A stretch of 64,000 nucleotides of DNA from Nocardioides jensenii JCM 1364 = NBRC 14755 (GTDB lineage: Bacteria > Actinomycetota > Actinomycetes > Propionibacteriales > Nocardioidaceae): contig NZ_BCRJ01000059.1 in the NCBI RefSeq assembly GCF_001552535.1, forward strand, positions 1-64,000, read 5' to 3'. Shown here in pieces: positions 35,421-44,509 of this stretch. Every line of letters begins with the position of its first letter. The first letter of the stretch is position 1. A program made the translations under genes and the position numbers. A model generated the notes under the pieces. That model searched no databases, had not been told where the DNA came from, and was given only the letters and a program-made list of their open reading frames with translations.

Positions 35421-35792
35421 ATGGATGTCGAGCAGATGCAGGCCTTCGCGCTGGGGCTTCCGGGCGCGTGGTCGGACAACCCGTGGGGCCACGAGCACCC
35501 CGTGATCAAGGTCGGCCCGGGGGAGCGGGGCCAGATCTTCGCGTTCCTCGGAGCCGGCGGGGTCGGCGTGAAGTGTGGTGCCGACCGGGACGTCGCCGAC
35601 GAGTGGCTGCACCGCTACCCCGATGACGCGTCAGTGATGCGCTACATCGGCCGGTCGGGGTGGAACGACCTGGCCTTCAACGGCGCCATTCCCGACGACG
35701 AGCTGCTCGCGGCCGTCGAGGAGTCCTACACCACGGTGGTGTCAAAACTGCCGAAGAAGCTTCGCCCCGACGCACAGGAGACCGATCGATGA
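35421..35792 (+). CDS. MmcQ/YjbR-family protein
   Basis: A 123-residue single-domain YjbR protein. Typical marks are the opening MQAFALGLPGAWSDNPWG, IFAFLGAGGVGVKC and the closing WNDLAFNGAIPDDELLAAVEESY. The fold resembles CyaY and some DNA-binding domains, but the function is unknown. It overlaps the DivIVA-like gene by ATGA. It is much closer to the family norm than the YjbR-like gene at the left end of the window. Confidence 0.88.
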   Translation: MDVEQMQAFALGLPGAWSDNPWGHEHPVIKVGPGERGQIFAFLGAGGVGVKCGADRDVADEWLHRYPDDASVMRYIGRSGWNDLAFNGAIPDDELLAAVEESYTTVVSKLPKKLRPDAQETDR

Positions 35793-36190
35793 GTGACAAC
35801 CAGGCCCTGATCGAGCGGATCCACTCGGTGATCTTCACGCCCGTCCGTGGCCAGGCGGGCTACGAGATGGGCCACGTCGACGACTTCCTCGACGGCGTCG
35901 TCGTCGCGCTCAGGCAAGGGCGTCCGGTCGAGCCGCTCATCGACATGGTGCGCTTCTCGACCACCCGGTTCCGCGAGGGATACGACATGACGGAGGTCGA
36001 CCGCTTCCTGGCGAGTGTCGTGGCGGAGTCGAACGGGCAGTCCGAGGCGGCTCCGACGGAGGGAGCCTCGGCGCCCGAAGAGGCGCAGCCGCACGCCCAG
36101 CACCCCCACCCCGGAGAGGACTCACCCGCCCAGGAGCCGGGCGTGATCCAGGAGCAGCGGGGGCTGCTGAGCCGGTTGTTCGGTCGCTGA
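35789..36190 (+). CDS. DivIVA-domain protein
   Basis: A 133-residue protein with two short DivIVA-like motifs: FTPVRGQAGYEMGHVDDFLD (residues 16-35) and FREGYDMTEVDRFL (about 62-75). Such motifs in actinobacteria mark small proteins linked to membranes, growth poles or septa. The C-terminal half is Pro/Glu/His-rich and disordered, ending QRGLLSRLFGR. It overlaps the YjbR gene (ATGA), so the two are co-translated. A role in cell-shape control is possible but only inferred from the domain. Confidence 0.83.
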   Translation: MSDNQALIERIHSVIFTPVRGQAGYEMGHVDDFLDGVVVALRQGRPVEPLIDMVRFSTTRFREGYDMTEVDRFLASVVAESNGQSEAAPTEGASAPEEAQPHAQHPHPGEDSPAQEPGVIQEQRGLLSRLFGR

Positions 36191-36199
36191 CCCGTTCGG

Positions 36200-36757
36200 T
36201 CACCGGTCCTCGGGAGGATCCAGCTCGGGAGTGACCGGCCGCTCACTCTTCTCCAGCGCCTTGCGCTCCTTCTTCTCCAGGTGCCGCACCTTCTGCTCGA
36301 TCAGCTCGTTGCGCATGAAGAGCGTGCGCCCGAGGTTGATGCCCGTGCCGAACATCGCGAAGAGCGGCCACGGGAAGTAGGGGTCGAAGCCGTCCCCGCC
36401 GAAGCTCGTTGCCGCCCAGATCACCCAGCACAGCAGCGAGACCGACAGGAACGTCCAGAGGGCGTCCTTGCGGTCCTTGGTGTATTCGCGCAGGGCCTGT
36501 TCCTCACGCGGGACGATCGAGGATCTCGCAGCGACGCGCGGCACGATGTCCTCGACGAGCTCCGGGAGCTCACCGAGGGTGCGGGCGGCCAGCACCCGGT
36601 CGGTGCGGGCGTCGAGCTCGTCCCGGTCGAGGCGGCCCTCGGCGTAGGCCTCCGTGAGCAGCCGGCGGACCACGTCCCGGTCCCGGTCGGCCGCCCTCAA
36701 CCCGGCGTTGTCCGCATGACGAGGATCGTGCTCGAACTCTTCCCAGACCGACGGCAT
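36200..36757 (-). CDS. DUF1707/2TM-domain membrane protein
   Basis: A 185-residue protein. The N-terminus has a DUF1707 module (AADRDRDVVRRLLTEAYAEGRLDRDELDARTDRVLAARTLGEL), common in actinobacteria. Then come two hydrophobic helices (about 100-116 and 127-143) of the 2TM type, and a basic/acidic C-terminal tail with a coiled-coil look (KVRHLEKKERKALEKSE). It should sit in the membrane with both ends inside. The function is unknown. It is convergent with the DivIVA-like gene, nine bases away. Confidence 0.85.
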   Translation of the reverse strand: MPSVWEEFEHDPRHADNAGLRAADRDRDVVRRLLTEAYAEGRLDRDELDARTDRVLAARTLGELPELVEDIVPRVAARSSIVPREEQALREYTKDRKDALWTFLSVSLLCWVIWAATSFGGDGFDPYFPWPLFAMFGTGINLGRTLFMRNELIEQKVRHLEKKERKALEKSERPVTPELDPPEDR

Positions 36758-36873
36758 GCGCCCAGCCTATTGCGCGGTCGTGGTCCCGTGCGAGCAAGCC
36801 TGCGCTCGGCGTCACCAATCGTGGAGCCGTTCGTTACCCGAGGGTAGGACGCGCGCGGCGCATTGCCCATTAT

Positions 36874-36887
36874 GAGAACACGTTCTA
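36874..36887. promoter_or_regulatory. KstR-type box before the mce4 operon
   Basis: GAGAACACGTTCTA matches TnnAACnnGTTnnA at all but the first base. Its right end overlaps TAGTAT (36886-36891), a likely -10 box, so a bound repressor would block the operon that starts at 36948. In M. tuberculosis mce4 is under KstR control. Confidence 0.75.
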
Positions 36888-36947
36888 GTATTGCGGATCG
36901 CCGTCAGGTCGCTGACGGATTCGAAGCTGGACCAGGGAGGTGGCGAG

Positions 36948-37721
36948 ATGGGGTTCTCCGCTGTGTCCGTGGTTCGGGGCCCGGGTGAGATCACCGCGAT
37001 GGTCGTGCAGGTGACCAAGCGGATCTTCACCCGCCCCTTCCAGTTCCGCGAGTTCATCGAGCAGGCGTGGTTCATCACCAGCGTCACCCTGATGCCCACG
37101 ATCCTGGTCTCGATCCCGTTCGGGGCGGTCATCTCCCTGCAGGTGGGCAACCTGACCGGCCAGCTCGGTGCCCAGTCCTTCGCCGGTGCGACCGCCGTGC
37201 TGGCCGTCGTGCGCGAGGCGGCGCCGATCGCGGCTGCGCTGATCATCGCTGGCGCCGCGGGGTCCGCGATCTGCTCCGACATGGGCGCGCGCAAGATCCG
37301 CGAGGAGATCGACGCCATGGAGGTGCTCGGCATCGACCCGCTCGAGCGCCTGGTCGCGCCCAGGGTCTGTGCCACGGTCTTCGTGGCGCTGATGATCAAC
37401 GGTCTGGTGATCTCGGCCGGCATCGGTGGCGGCTACTTCTTCACGGTGATCATCCAAGGCGGGTCGGCCGGTGCCTTCCTCTCCTCGTTCACCGCGCTCG
37501 CCTCGCTGCCCGACCTGTGGATCGCGATGATCAAGGCCGCGGTGTTCGGGTGGTTGGCCGCCGTGGTCGGCGCCTACAAGGGGCTCAACGCGGGCGGCGG
37601 GCCAAGCGGGGTCGGCAAGGCCGTCAACGAGTCGGTGATCATCGCCTTCATGCTGTTGTTCTTCATGAACGCGATCATCACCGCGATCTACTTCCAAGTC
37701 GTCCCACCCCCGGGGTTGTGA
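36948..37721 (+). CDS. yrbE4A: Sterol Mce transporter permease YrbE4A
   Basis: A 257-residue MlaE/YrbE permease. It has LMPTILVSIPFGAVISLQ, ICSDMGARKIREEIDAMEVL and AYKGLNAGGGPSGVGKAV, the coupling and C-terminal motifs of A-type YrbE proteins. Start choice: the ATG at 36948 follows GGGAGG with good spacing; the frame is open back to a TTG at 36891 that falls in the promoter. As mce4 genes follow and a KstR box precedes, it is assigned to cholesterol-type import. It overlaps YrbE4B by TGATG. Confidence 0.95.
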   Translation: MGFSAVSVVRGPGEITAMVVQVTKRIFTRPFQFREFIEQAWFITSVTLMPTILVSIPFGAVISLQVGNLTGQLGAQSFAGATAVLAVVREAAPIAAALIIAGAAGSAICSDMGARKIREEIDAMEVLGIDPLERLVAPRVCATVFVALMINGLVISAGIGGGYFFTVIIQGGSAGAFLSSFTALASLPDLWIAMIKAAVFGWLAAVVGAYKGLNAGGGPSGVGKAVNESVIIAFMLLFFMNAIITAIYFQVVPPPGL

Positions 37722-38560
37722 TGGCCACCCTCACTTCCCTGGGCACGTCCTTCGTCAAGGGACGCCGCGACTCCCTCGAGGCGTACGGCGACCAGTTCCT
37801 GTTCTACGTCAAGGCGTTGAGCTGGACCCCCCGCGCCGTACGCCGCTATCGCCGCGAGATCTGGAACACGCTGGCCGAGGTCACCTTCGGCGCCGGTGGT
37901 CTCAGCGTCATCGCCGGCACCGTGGGCGTGATCGCGTTCCTCGCGTTCTTCGCCGGCACCGAGGTCGGCATCCAAGGCTACGCCTCGCTCAGCCAGATCG
38001 GTGTGGCCAAGTTCAGCGCGTTCATCTCGGCGTACTTCAACACCCGTGAGGTGGCACCGTTGGTCTCCTCGATCGCGCTGGCCGCCACCGTCGGCTGCGG
38101 CTACACCGCGCGGCTGGGAGCCATGCGGATCTCGGAGGAGATCGACGCCCTCGAGGTGATGGGGGTGCCCTCGCTCCCGTTCCTGGTCACCACCCGGATG
38201 ATCGCGGCCTTCATCGCGGTGATCCCGCTCTACATCGTCGCTCTCTCGGCGTCCTACCTCTCGCCGAGGCTGATCACCACGATGATGTACGGCCAGTCAG
38301 CGGGAACCTATGACCATTACTTCATCCAGTTCCTGCCGCCGATCGACATGCTCTGGTCGTTCTTCAAGCTGCTCTTCCTGGCCACCTCGGTGATCCTGAT
38401 CCACTGCTACTACGGCTACACCGCTTCGGGCGGCCCGGCCGGAGTCGGCCTGGCCGTGGGCCGCGCGATCCGTACGTCGATCGTGTGGATCGTGGTCGCC
38501 GACTTCTTCCTGAGTTTCGCGATCTGGGGATCCACCACCACGGTGAGGATCACGGGGTAG
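37721..38560 (+). CDS. yrbE4B: Sterol Mce transporter permease YrbE4B
   Basis: A 279-residue MlaE/YrbE permease, the B-type partner. The coupling segment is MRISEEIDALEVMGVPSLPF and the C-terminal motif is HCYYGYTASGGPAGVGLAVG. About five or six membrane helices are visible. It overlaps YrbE4A by one codon step (TGATG) and is followed by Mce4A after four bases. The two YrbE proteins should form the membrane core of the sterol importer. Confidence 0.95.
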   Translation: MATLTSLGTSFVKGRRDSLEAYGDQFLFYVKALSWTPRAVRRYRREIWNTLAEVTFGAGGLSVIAGTVGVIAFLAFFAGTEVGIQGYASLSQIGVAKFSAFISAYFNTREVAPLVSSIALAATVGCGYTARLGAMRISEEIDALEVMGVPSLPFLVTTRMIAAFIAVIPLYIVALSASYLSPRLITTMMYGQSAGTYDHYFIQFLPPIDMLWSFFKLLFLATSVILIHCYYGYTASGGPAGVGLAVGRAIRTSIVWIVVADFFLSFAIWGSTTTVRITG

Positions 38561-38564
38561 CCGC

Positions 38565-39911
38565 ATGCTTCTGGTCAACCTCCACCACGGCAACGCCGCA
38601 GAGCACCGGCGTCTGCTCTTCTTCGGCGTCGTCTTCCTGGCCCTGCTGGCCACCTTCATCGGCACCTCGATCGCGGTCTACCAGAAGGTTTTCGAGCCGG
38701 TCACGATGATCACCATCAAGGCCGACCGGGCCGGCCTGCAGCTGGCCAAGTTCGGCGACGTGCGCGTGCACGGCGTCCTGGTCGGGCAGGTGCGAGGCAT
38801 CGACCAGGACGGCAAGCAGGCCTCGATCAAGGTCGGTCTCAAGCCCGAGGCGGCGCGCAACATTCCGGCCAACGTGTCCGTGGAGATCCTGCCCACGACC
38901 CTGTTCGGCCAGAAGTTCATCTCGTTCATCGACCCCGACGAGCCCGCTGGCACGTCGCTTGCCGACGGTGACGTGATCCCCGCAGACCGGGTCGAGACCA
39001 ACGTCGAGCTGAGCCGCATCATGGCCGACCTGTTTCCGCTGCTCCGCTCGGTTCGCCCGGCCGACCTCAACAAGACCCTCAACGCGCTCGCCACCGCGCT
39101 CTCGGGTCGAGGTGAGGAGATCGGCGAGACGATGGACAAGCTCGGTTCCTACCTCGACGCGATCGACAGCCACCTGCCCACGCTGCGCAAGGACCTGATC
39201 CTGCTCGGCGAGGTGTCACAGACCTACTCGATCGCCGCACCCGACCTGATCGACGTGCTCCGCAACGCCACGGTGACCAGCCGGACCGTCCTGGACAACA
39301 AGGAGAACCTCGGCACGTTCTTCGCCGACGTCACCGGACTGGCCGGCACCACCACCCGTATCCTCCGGGAGAACGAGTCGGACCTGATCCAGCTCGGTGA
39401 GGTGACCGAGCCGATCCTGAACCTGCTCGCGGTCTACTCGCCGGAGTTCCCGTGTCTGCTCAAGGGCCTCGACAGGTACGACGACTACCTCGGCGACATG
39501 TTCGCGGGGGACCGGGTCAAGCAGTACATCGAGCTCGGGGCCACCCAGTACGAGGGGTACACGGCCGCCGACCGACCGGTGTACGGCGAGATCGGCCACG
39601 GCCCGTGGTGTGCCGGTCTGCCCAACCCGCCGGTGCCCTACCCGGAGCGGAGGATCAGGGACGGCAACGACCACTCCCTCGACAAGACGCCGACCGCGTT
39701 CCTCCAGAACCCGGGTCGCCTGCTCGACCTGCTCGGCATCAGCACCACCAACGGGCGGAACACGACCATGGGCGAGGTGGGCACGGCCGCCGACCAGTTG
39801 GTGACCAGCTCGCTGCTTGCCGCCAGCTCCGGTCGCCCGGCCGACTCCTACGGCTCGATGCCGTCGCTGCTCTACGGCCCGTTGGTGCGAGGCGAGGGGG
39901 TGACCGGGTGA
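38565..39911 (+). CDS. mce4A: Mce-family protein Mce4A
   Basis: A 448-residue Mce protein, full length for MceA. A membrane helix at about 17-38 (LLFFGVVFLALLATFIGTSI) is followed by an MCE domain (VRVHGVLVGQVRGIDQ; EILPTTLFGQKFISFI, an MceA mark). Next is a long helical region with NLLAVYSPEFPCLLKGL. The C-terminal 130 residues include GPWCAGLPNPPVPYPERR and are probably exposed. It should line the tunnel that carries the sterol toward the permease. Confidence 0.94.
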   Translation: MLLVNLHHGNAAEHRRLLFFGVVFLALLATFIGTSIAVYQKVFEPVTMITIKADRAGLQLAKFGDVRVHGVLVGQVRGIDQDGKQASIKVGLKPEAARNIPANVSVEILPTTLFGQKFISFIDPDEPAGTSLADGDVIPADRVETNVELSRIMADLFPLLRSVRPADLNKTLNALATALSGRGEEIGETMDKLGSYLDAIDSHLPTLRKDLILLGEVSQTYSIAAPDLIDVLRNATVTSRTVLDNKENLGTFFADVTGLAGTTTRILRENESDLIQLGEVTEPILNLLAVYSPEFPCLLKGLDRYDDYLGDMFAGDRVKQYIELGATQYEGYTAADRPVYGEIGHGPWCAGLPNPPVPYPERRIRDGNDHSLDKTPTAFLQNPGRLLDLLGISTTNGRNTTMGEVGTAADQLVTSSLLAASSGRPADSYGSMPSLLYGPLVRGEGVTG

Positions 39912-40978
39912 GTCGCAACTCGACCACGATCGCTGCAGGCATCAAGCTCGGCATCTTCACGGTGGTCAGCCTTCTGGTCACCGGCCTCCTGGCCGCCATC
40001 ATGGGCAACATCGGCTTCGGCGCGGGCAGGACCTACCGGGCCGAGTTCACCAGCGCGTCGATGTTGGAGAAGGGGGACGACGTACGCATCGCGGGCGTCT
40101 CCGTCGGTGAGGTCAAGAAGGTCGAGCACCACGACCGCACCCACGCCCTGATCACGTTCCGGGTGAAGGCCGACGTGCCGATGACGACCGCGACGCGCGC
40201 CGAGATCCGGTTCAAGAACCTGGTCGGTGACCGCTACCTGGCCCTGGAGAAGGGCAAGGACGACGCCGAGGCCCAGAAGATGGGCGAGGACGACACGATC
40301 CCGATCGCTCGCACCAGCCCGGCGCTCGACCTCACCCAGCTGTTCAACGGCTTCCAGCCGCTGTTCACCGCGCTCAACCCGCAGCAGGTCAACGAGCTCT
40401 CGCTCAACCTGGTGCGCGTGCTCCAGGGCGAGGGCGGCACCGTCCAGAGCCTGCTGGCCAACACCGCGTCACTGACGAACAGTCTCGCCGATCGCGACAA
40501 GTTGATCGGCGAGGTCATCACCAACCTCAGCCAGACCGCCGACACCGTCAACGACCGGCACGAGGAGCTGACCGAGCTCATCGTCGAGCTGAAGGGCTGG
40601 ATGACCGACCTGGCGAAGGACCGCAAGACCATCGGCAGCTCACTGGACAACATCTCCGACCTCACCGAGGTGGTGGCCGGCCTGCTCAAGGATTCGCGTC
40701 CGTGGCTCAAGGCAGATGTCGCCGAGCTGCGCCAGCTCGCCGAGCTGCTCACCCGCCCCGAGAGCAAGAAGGTGCTCGGCGAACTGCTCGACCGACTGCC
40801 GGAGTCGATGACCGACCAGACCCGCACCGGCACCTACGGCTCCTGGTACAACTACTACCTCTGCGCGGCCTCCGTCCGTATCCAGCTGCCGGTGCTCAGC
40901 GACATTCCCCAGCTGGCCAAGCTCCAGGACCAGCTCGGCAACTTCAAGATCAAGTCGAATGCCGCAAGGTGTCAGTGA
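39908..40978 (+). CDS. mce4B: Mce-family protein Mce4B
   Basis: A 356-residue Mce protein. It has a membrane helix at about 11-30, an MCE domain with VRIAGVSVGEVKKVEH and RFKNLVGDRYLALEKG, then LDLTQLFNGFQPLFTAL, the MceB mark also present in the first operon's B protein. The C-terminus has a Tyr-rich segment with a Cys (GSWYNYYLCAASVR). The GTG start overlaps the Mce4A stop (GTGA). It belongs to the hetero-hexamer with Mce4A and C-F. Confidence 0.94.
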   Translation: MSRNSTTIAAGIKLGIFTVVSLLVTGLLAAIMGNIGFGAGRTYRAEFTSASMLEKGDDVRIAGVSVGEVKKVEHHDRTHALITFRVKADVPMTTATRAEIRFKNLVGDRYLALEKGKDDAEAQKMGEDDTIPIARTSPALDLTQLFNGFQPLFTALNPQQVNELSLNLVRVLQGEGGTVQSLLANTASLTNSLADRDKLIGEVITNLSQTADTVNDRHEELTELIVELKGWMTDLAKDRKTIGSSLDNISDLTEVVAGLLKDSRPWLKADVAELRQLAELLTRPESKKVLGELLDRLPESMTDQTRTGTYGSWYNYYLCAASVRIQLPVLSDIPQLAKLQDQLGNFKIKSNAARCQ

Positions 40979-41961
40979 TGCGCACCTACAGCGAGGCCCA
41001 GATCCTGCGGCTCGGCGCCATCACGCTCGTGGTGGCCCTGCTCATCGTCGCCGCTGCCTTCAACCTCTCCAAGTTCCCCGGCTTCGGCGGCGACAGCTTC
41101 CAGGCCGAGTTCAAGAACGCCAGCGGCCTGCACAAGGGGAACATGGTCCAGGTGGGTGGCATCCGCGCCGGCCGGGTCCAGGACGTCGAGCTGAAGGGCA
41201 ACAAGGTGCTGGTCACCTTCGAGGTCGACCACGGGGTCGAGTTCGGGAAGGACAGCCAGGCCTCGGTGGAGGTGCTCAACCTGCTCGGCGAGAAGTATCT
41301 CGAGCTGACTCCAGCAGGCTCCGGGCAGCTCGACACGGACGACGTCATCCCCGTCTCCCGCACCCGGTCGGCCTACGACATCGTCGGGGTGCTCGGTGAC
41401 CTCACCTCGACCACGGAGCGCATCGACATCGACCAGCTCAAGAGCGCGCTGAACACGGTCGGCTCGACGATCGAGTCCTCCGGACCCGAGCTGCACTCGG
41501 CGTTCAACGGCATCTCCAGGCTGTCCCAGTCGATTGCGGGCCGCGACGCCGAGCTCCAGACCCTGCTCGAGGGGTCCGCCTCGGTGAGCGAGATCCTCGA
41601 CGACCGCAAGGGCGACGTGGTCAAGCTGGTGAAGGGTGCCGATCTCGTCTTCAAGGAGTTGCGCAGCCGCAAGGCCGCGGTCCACCGCCTGTTGGTGAAC
41701 GCGAGGGTGCTGGCCCGCGAGCTGCGCGGAGTCGTGGCCGACAACCAGGCCGAGATCGGCCCGGCGCTGGCCGAGGTCGACGACCTGCTCTCGTTCCTGG
41801 TCTCGAAGGAGAAGGAGCTGAAGGCCACGCTGAACGCCTACGGTCCCTACGCCGACATCCTCGGCAACATCATCGGCACCGGTCCATGGTTCGACGCCTA
41901 CGTGGTCAACCTCGCCGGCCTCGCGACGGGTGAGTTCAGCCAGGTCGGGTCGGTGAACTGA
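40978..41961 (+). CDS. mce4C: Mce-family protein Mce4C
   Basis: A 327-residue Mce protein. A membrane helix at about 11-30 precedes the MCE domain (VQVGGIRAGRVQDVEL; NLLGEKYLELTPAGSG). The helical tail follows, with the AYDIVGVLGDL segment in the position equivalent to FNLQDVINETGDL of the first operon. The ATG overlaps the Mce4B stop (TGATG) and the stop overlaps the Mce4D ATG. Confidence 0.94.
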   Translation: MRTYSEAQILRLGAITLVVALLIVAAAFNLSKFPGFGGDSFQAEFKNASGLHKGNMVQVGGIRAGRVQDVELKGNKVLVTFEVDHGVEFGKDSQASVEVLNLLGEKYLELTPAGSGQLDTDDVIPVSRTRSAYDIVGVLGDLTSTTERIDIDQLKSALNTVGSTIESSGPELHSAFNGISRLSQSIAGRDAELQTLLEGSASVSEILDDRKGDVVKLVKGADLVFKELRSRKAAVHRLLVNARVLARELRGVVADNQAEIGPALAEVDDLLSFLVSKEKELKATLNAYGPYADILGNIIGTGPWFDAYVVNLAGLATGEFSQVGSVN

Positions 41962-43148
41962 TGCTCCGATTCTTGAACCCCAGGCTCCTCGCGGTCGCGG
42001 TCGCCGTACTGCTCCTGGCCGGAACCTTCTACGCGATCCGCGGTAGTGAGGAGACCAAGAGCGTGACCGCCCACTTCCCGCGGGCGGTGAGCATCTTCGA
42101 GAACACCGACGTCCGCGTGCTCGGCGTGACCGTCGGCAAGGTCACCGCAGTGGTCCCGGAGGGCAACTCGGTGCGCGTCGAGATGGAGTACGACGCCAGT
42201 GTGAAGCTGCCCGCCGACGCCAAGGCGGTGATCATCACCCCGACCCTGGTCGCCGACCGGTTCGTCGAGCTGACGGCCTACGACTCCGGCAAGGTGCTCG
42301 CCGACCAGGCCGACATCGCGCTGCCCGACACGGCGGTCCCGGTCGAGCTCGACCGGATCTATGCCGGGCTCCGCGACCTCACCACCGCACTCGGACCGAA
42401 CGGCGCGAACGCCGACGGCACCCTCAACCACCTGCTGAAGGTCGCGGACAAGAACCTCAAGGGCAAGGGCAAGCTCGGCAACCAGATGATCAATGACCTT
42501 GCCGCGGCCGCCACCACCTTCGGCAACGGCGCCGGCGACCTGTTCAGCACGGTGGAGAACCTCGCGAACTTCACTCAGGCCCTGGCCACCAATGACGAGT
42601 ACGTCGTGGCCTTCATGAAGGACCTGGCCGGGGTCTCGGCCGATCTCGCCGGTGAACGCCGCGAGCTGCAACAGGCACTGTCCTCGGTCGCGACGGCCGT
42701 GGGATCGGTGCAGAAGTTCATCAAGAAGAACCGCACCGCGATCAGCACCGACGTCAAGAAGCTGACCCGGGTCGCTGGGAACCTCGCCTCCGAGAAGGAC
42801 GCCATCGACCTCGCGCTCACCGCCGGACCGGTCGGAATCGGCAACCTCGTCAACGCCTTCGACGCCAAGTCCGGCTCCATCGGCTCGCGCTTCGGGTTCC
42901 AGCAGAACATCGCCGACTCCGACGGATTCCTGTGCGCGGTGATCCAGCAGTCCGAGCTGCCGAAGGTCAGCAAGGATCTGGCCTGCAAGATCTTCAAGAA
43001 CCTGCTCGAGCCGGTGGCCTCCCAGGCCAACCAGAACCTGCCGATGGCCAACGGCGCCACCGCCGGACGTCGGCTCGACGAGCAGGTCTCCGGACAGTAC
43101 GCCGGAGACACCTCGACGACGCTCGCCGACCTGACGGGAGCCCGATGA
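41961..43148 (+). CDS. mce4D: Mce-family protein Mce4D
   Basis: A 395-residue Mce protein. The N-terminal hydrophobic helix (about 8-26, LLAVAVAVLLLAGTFYAI) has no lipobox Cys, in contrast to the D protein of the first operon. The MCE domain has VRVLGVTVGKVTAVVP and IITPTLVADRFVELTA. The helical region includes a Lys-rich stretch (VQKFIKKNRTAISTDVKKL). The C-terminal part has two cysteines and ends near a disordered tail. It overlaps the next gene at ATGATG. Confidence 0.93.
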   Translation: MLRFLNPRLLAVAVAVLLLAGTFYAIRGSEETKSVTAHFPRAVSIFENTDVRVLGVTVGKVTAVVPEGNSVRVEMEYDASVKLPADAKAVIITPTLVADRFVELTAYDSGKVLADQADIALPDTAVPVELDRIYAGLRDLTTALGPNGANADGTLNHLLKVADKNLKGKGKLGNQMINDLAAAATTFGNGAGDLFSTVENLANFTQALATNDEYVVAFMKDLAGVSADLAGERRELQQALSSVATAVGSVQKFIKKNRTAISTDVKKLTRVAGNLASEKDAIDLALTAGPVGIGNLVNAFDAKSGSIGSRFGFQQNIADSDGFLCAVIQQSELPKVSKDLACKIFKNLLEPVASQANQNLPMANGATAGRRLDEQVSGQYAGDTSTTLADLTGAR

Positions 43149-44509
43149 TGAGGGTGCCCGAGATCAACCTGCGTGCCGGGCTGCTGGCGATGCTGGCGTT
43201 GCTGGTTCTGGTCGCCGGATGCAAGTTCGACGGCGCCTACGACCTGCCGTTGCCGGGATCGGGCGTCGACAAGGACGAGTCCTTCGAGGTGACCGCGGAG
43301 TTTGACGACGTGCTCAACGTCGTACCCCGCTCGCCGGTGATGGTCGACGACGTCCCGGTCGGAGAGATCACCGAGGTGGAGCGCAAGGGCTGGCACGCCA
43401 AGGTCACCATGCGGATCCGCAACAACGTGGAGCTGCCCGGCAATGCGGTGGCGATGATCCGGCAGACCAGCCTGCTGGGCGAGAAGTACGTCTCGCTCGA
43501 GCCGGACCCGGTCAAGCCGGCCGTGGGGCGACTCGGCGACAAGGACAACATCGAACGCGCCTCGACCGGCCGCAACCCCGAGGTCGAAGAGGTGCTGGGT
43601 GCCTTGTCGTTCCTGCTCAGCGGCGGCGGCGTGGCGCAGATCGGTGAGATCACGACCGAGTTGAACAACGTGATGAGCGGTCGTACCGACCGGCTCAAGG
43701 CCCTGCTCTCGAGCCTGGACTCGGTGGTCGGCACGATCGATGACCAGAAGGGCGACATCATCCGCGCGATGGAGTCGCTCAACAAGCTGGCCACGACGCT
43801 GAACGACGAACGCGACGTCATCGGGGACGCCCTCGACGTGATGGGGCCGGCGGTCAAGGTGCTCGCCGCCCAGCACGACGAACTTGTGCAGATGCTCAGC
43901 GCGCTCGACGAACTCGGCGCCGTGGGCACCCGCGTGATCGGTGCCAGCAAGGACAACCTCGTCGCGTCCCTGAAGTCGCTCAAGCCGATCATGAGCAAGC
44001 TCAACGAGGCCGGCAAGTCGCTCCCGGCCGGGCTCTCGCTGATGCTCAGCTTCCCGTTCCCCGACGAGGCTCAGGACATCGTGAAGGGCGACTACGGCAA
44101 CACCGAGATCCGCCTCGACATCAACCTCGAGAACTTCCTCACTGATGCGCCGCTGATCACGCTGCCCGACCCTGGTCAGGTGGTCCAGGATCTCCAGAAG
44201 TGCCTGGCCAGCGGAAACCTGGCCGGGCCGGCGTGCGCCCAGTTCCTCACCAACCTCGACCTGTTCAAGAAGCTGCGGGCGGCCTGCACGAAGCCGACCA
44301 ACCGGTCGAAGGACATCTGCCGGATCGTCCGGGTCCTGCCCGGTGGCACCCTGCCGAGCCTCTCCGACCTGACCGACCTGCTCGGCCTTCCGGGCCTTCC
44401 CGGTCTCCCGAAGCTGCTCGGCCTGCCGGGCCTGCCGGGGTTGCGTCAGGCGGCGACGAGTCCCTACGGCTCGCGCACCCCCGACATCTACGGAACGGGG
44501 CTGTCATGA
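43145..44509 (+). CDS. mce4E: Mce-family lipoprotein Mce4E
   Basis: A 454-residue Mce lipoprotein. The lipobox is VAGC with Cys at 26. The MCE domain has VMVDDVPVGEITEVER and IRQTSLLGEKYVSLEP. Near residues 412-433 it carries a run of GLPGLPGLP repeats, broken by KLL and resumed, close to the C-terminus; this is unusual in an Mce protein. Four cysteines lie just before it (CLASGN, CAQ, ACTK, CRIV). Two in-frame ATGs are adjacent; the first overlaps the Mce4D stop. Confidence 0.93.
   Translation: MMRVPEINLRAGLLAMLALLVLVAGCKFDGAYDLPLPGSGVDKDESFEVTAEFDDVLNVVPRSPVMVDDVPVGEITEVERKGWHAKVTMRIRNNVELPGNAVAMIRQTSLLGEKYVSLEPDPVKPAVGRLGDKDNIERASTGRNPEVEEVLGALSFLLSGGGVAQIGEITTELNNVMSGRTDRLKALLSSLDSVVGTIDDQKGDIIRAMESLNKLATTLNDERDVIGDALDVMGPAVKVLAAQHDELVQMLSALDELGAVGTRVIGASKDNLVASLKSLKPIMSKLNEAGKSLPAGLSLMLSFPFPDEAQDIVKGDYGNTEIRLDINLENFLTDAPLITLPDPGQVVQDLQKCLASGNLAGPACAQFLTNLDLFKKLRAACTKPTNRSKDICRIVRVLPGGTLPSLSDLTDLLGLPGLPGLPKLLGLPGLPGLRQAATSPYGSRTPDIYGTGLS

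Noticed and set aside
36874-36887. KstR-type boxes as random palindromes
   Set aside because: Six copies within 25 kb, each at a promoter next to steroid or lipid genes and close to a clear kstR gene, make chance unlikely.
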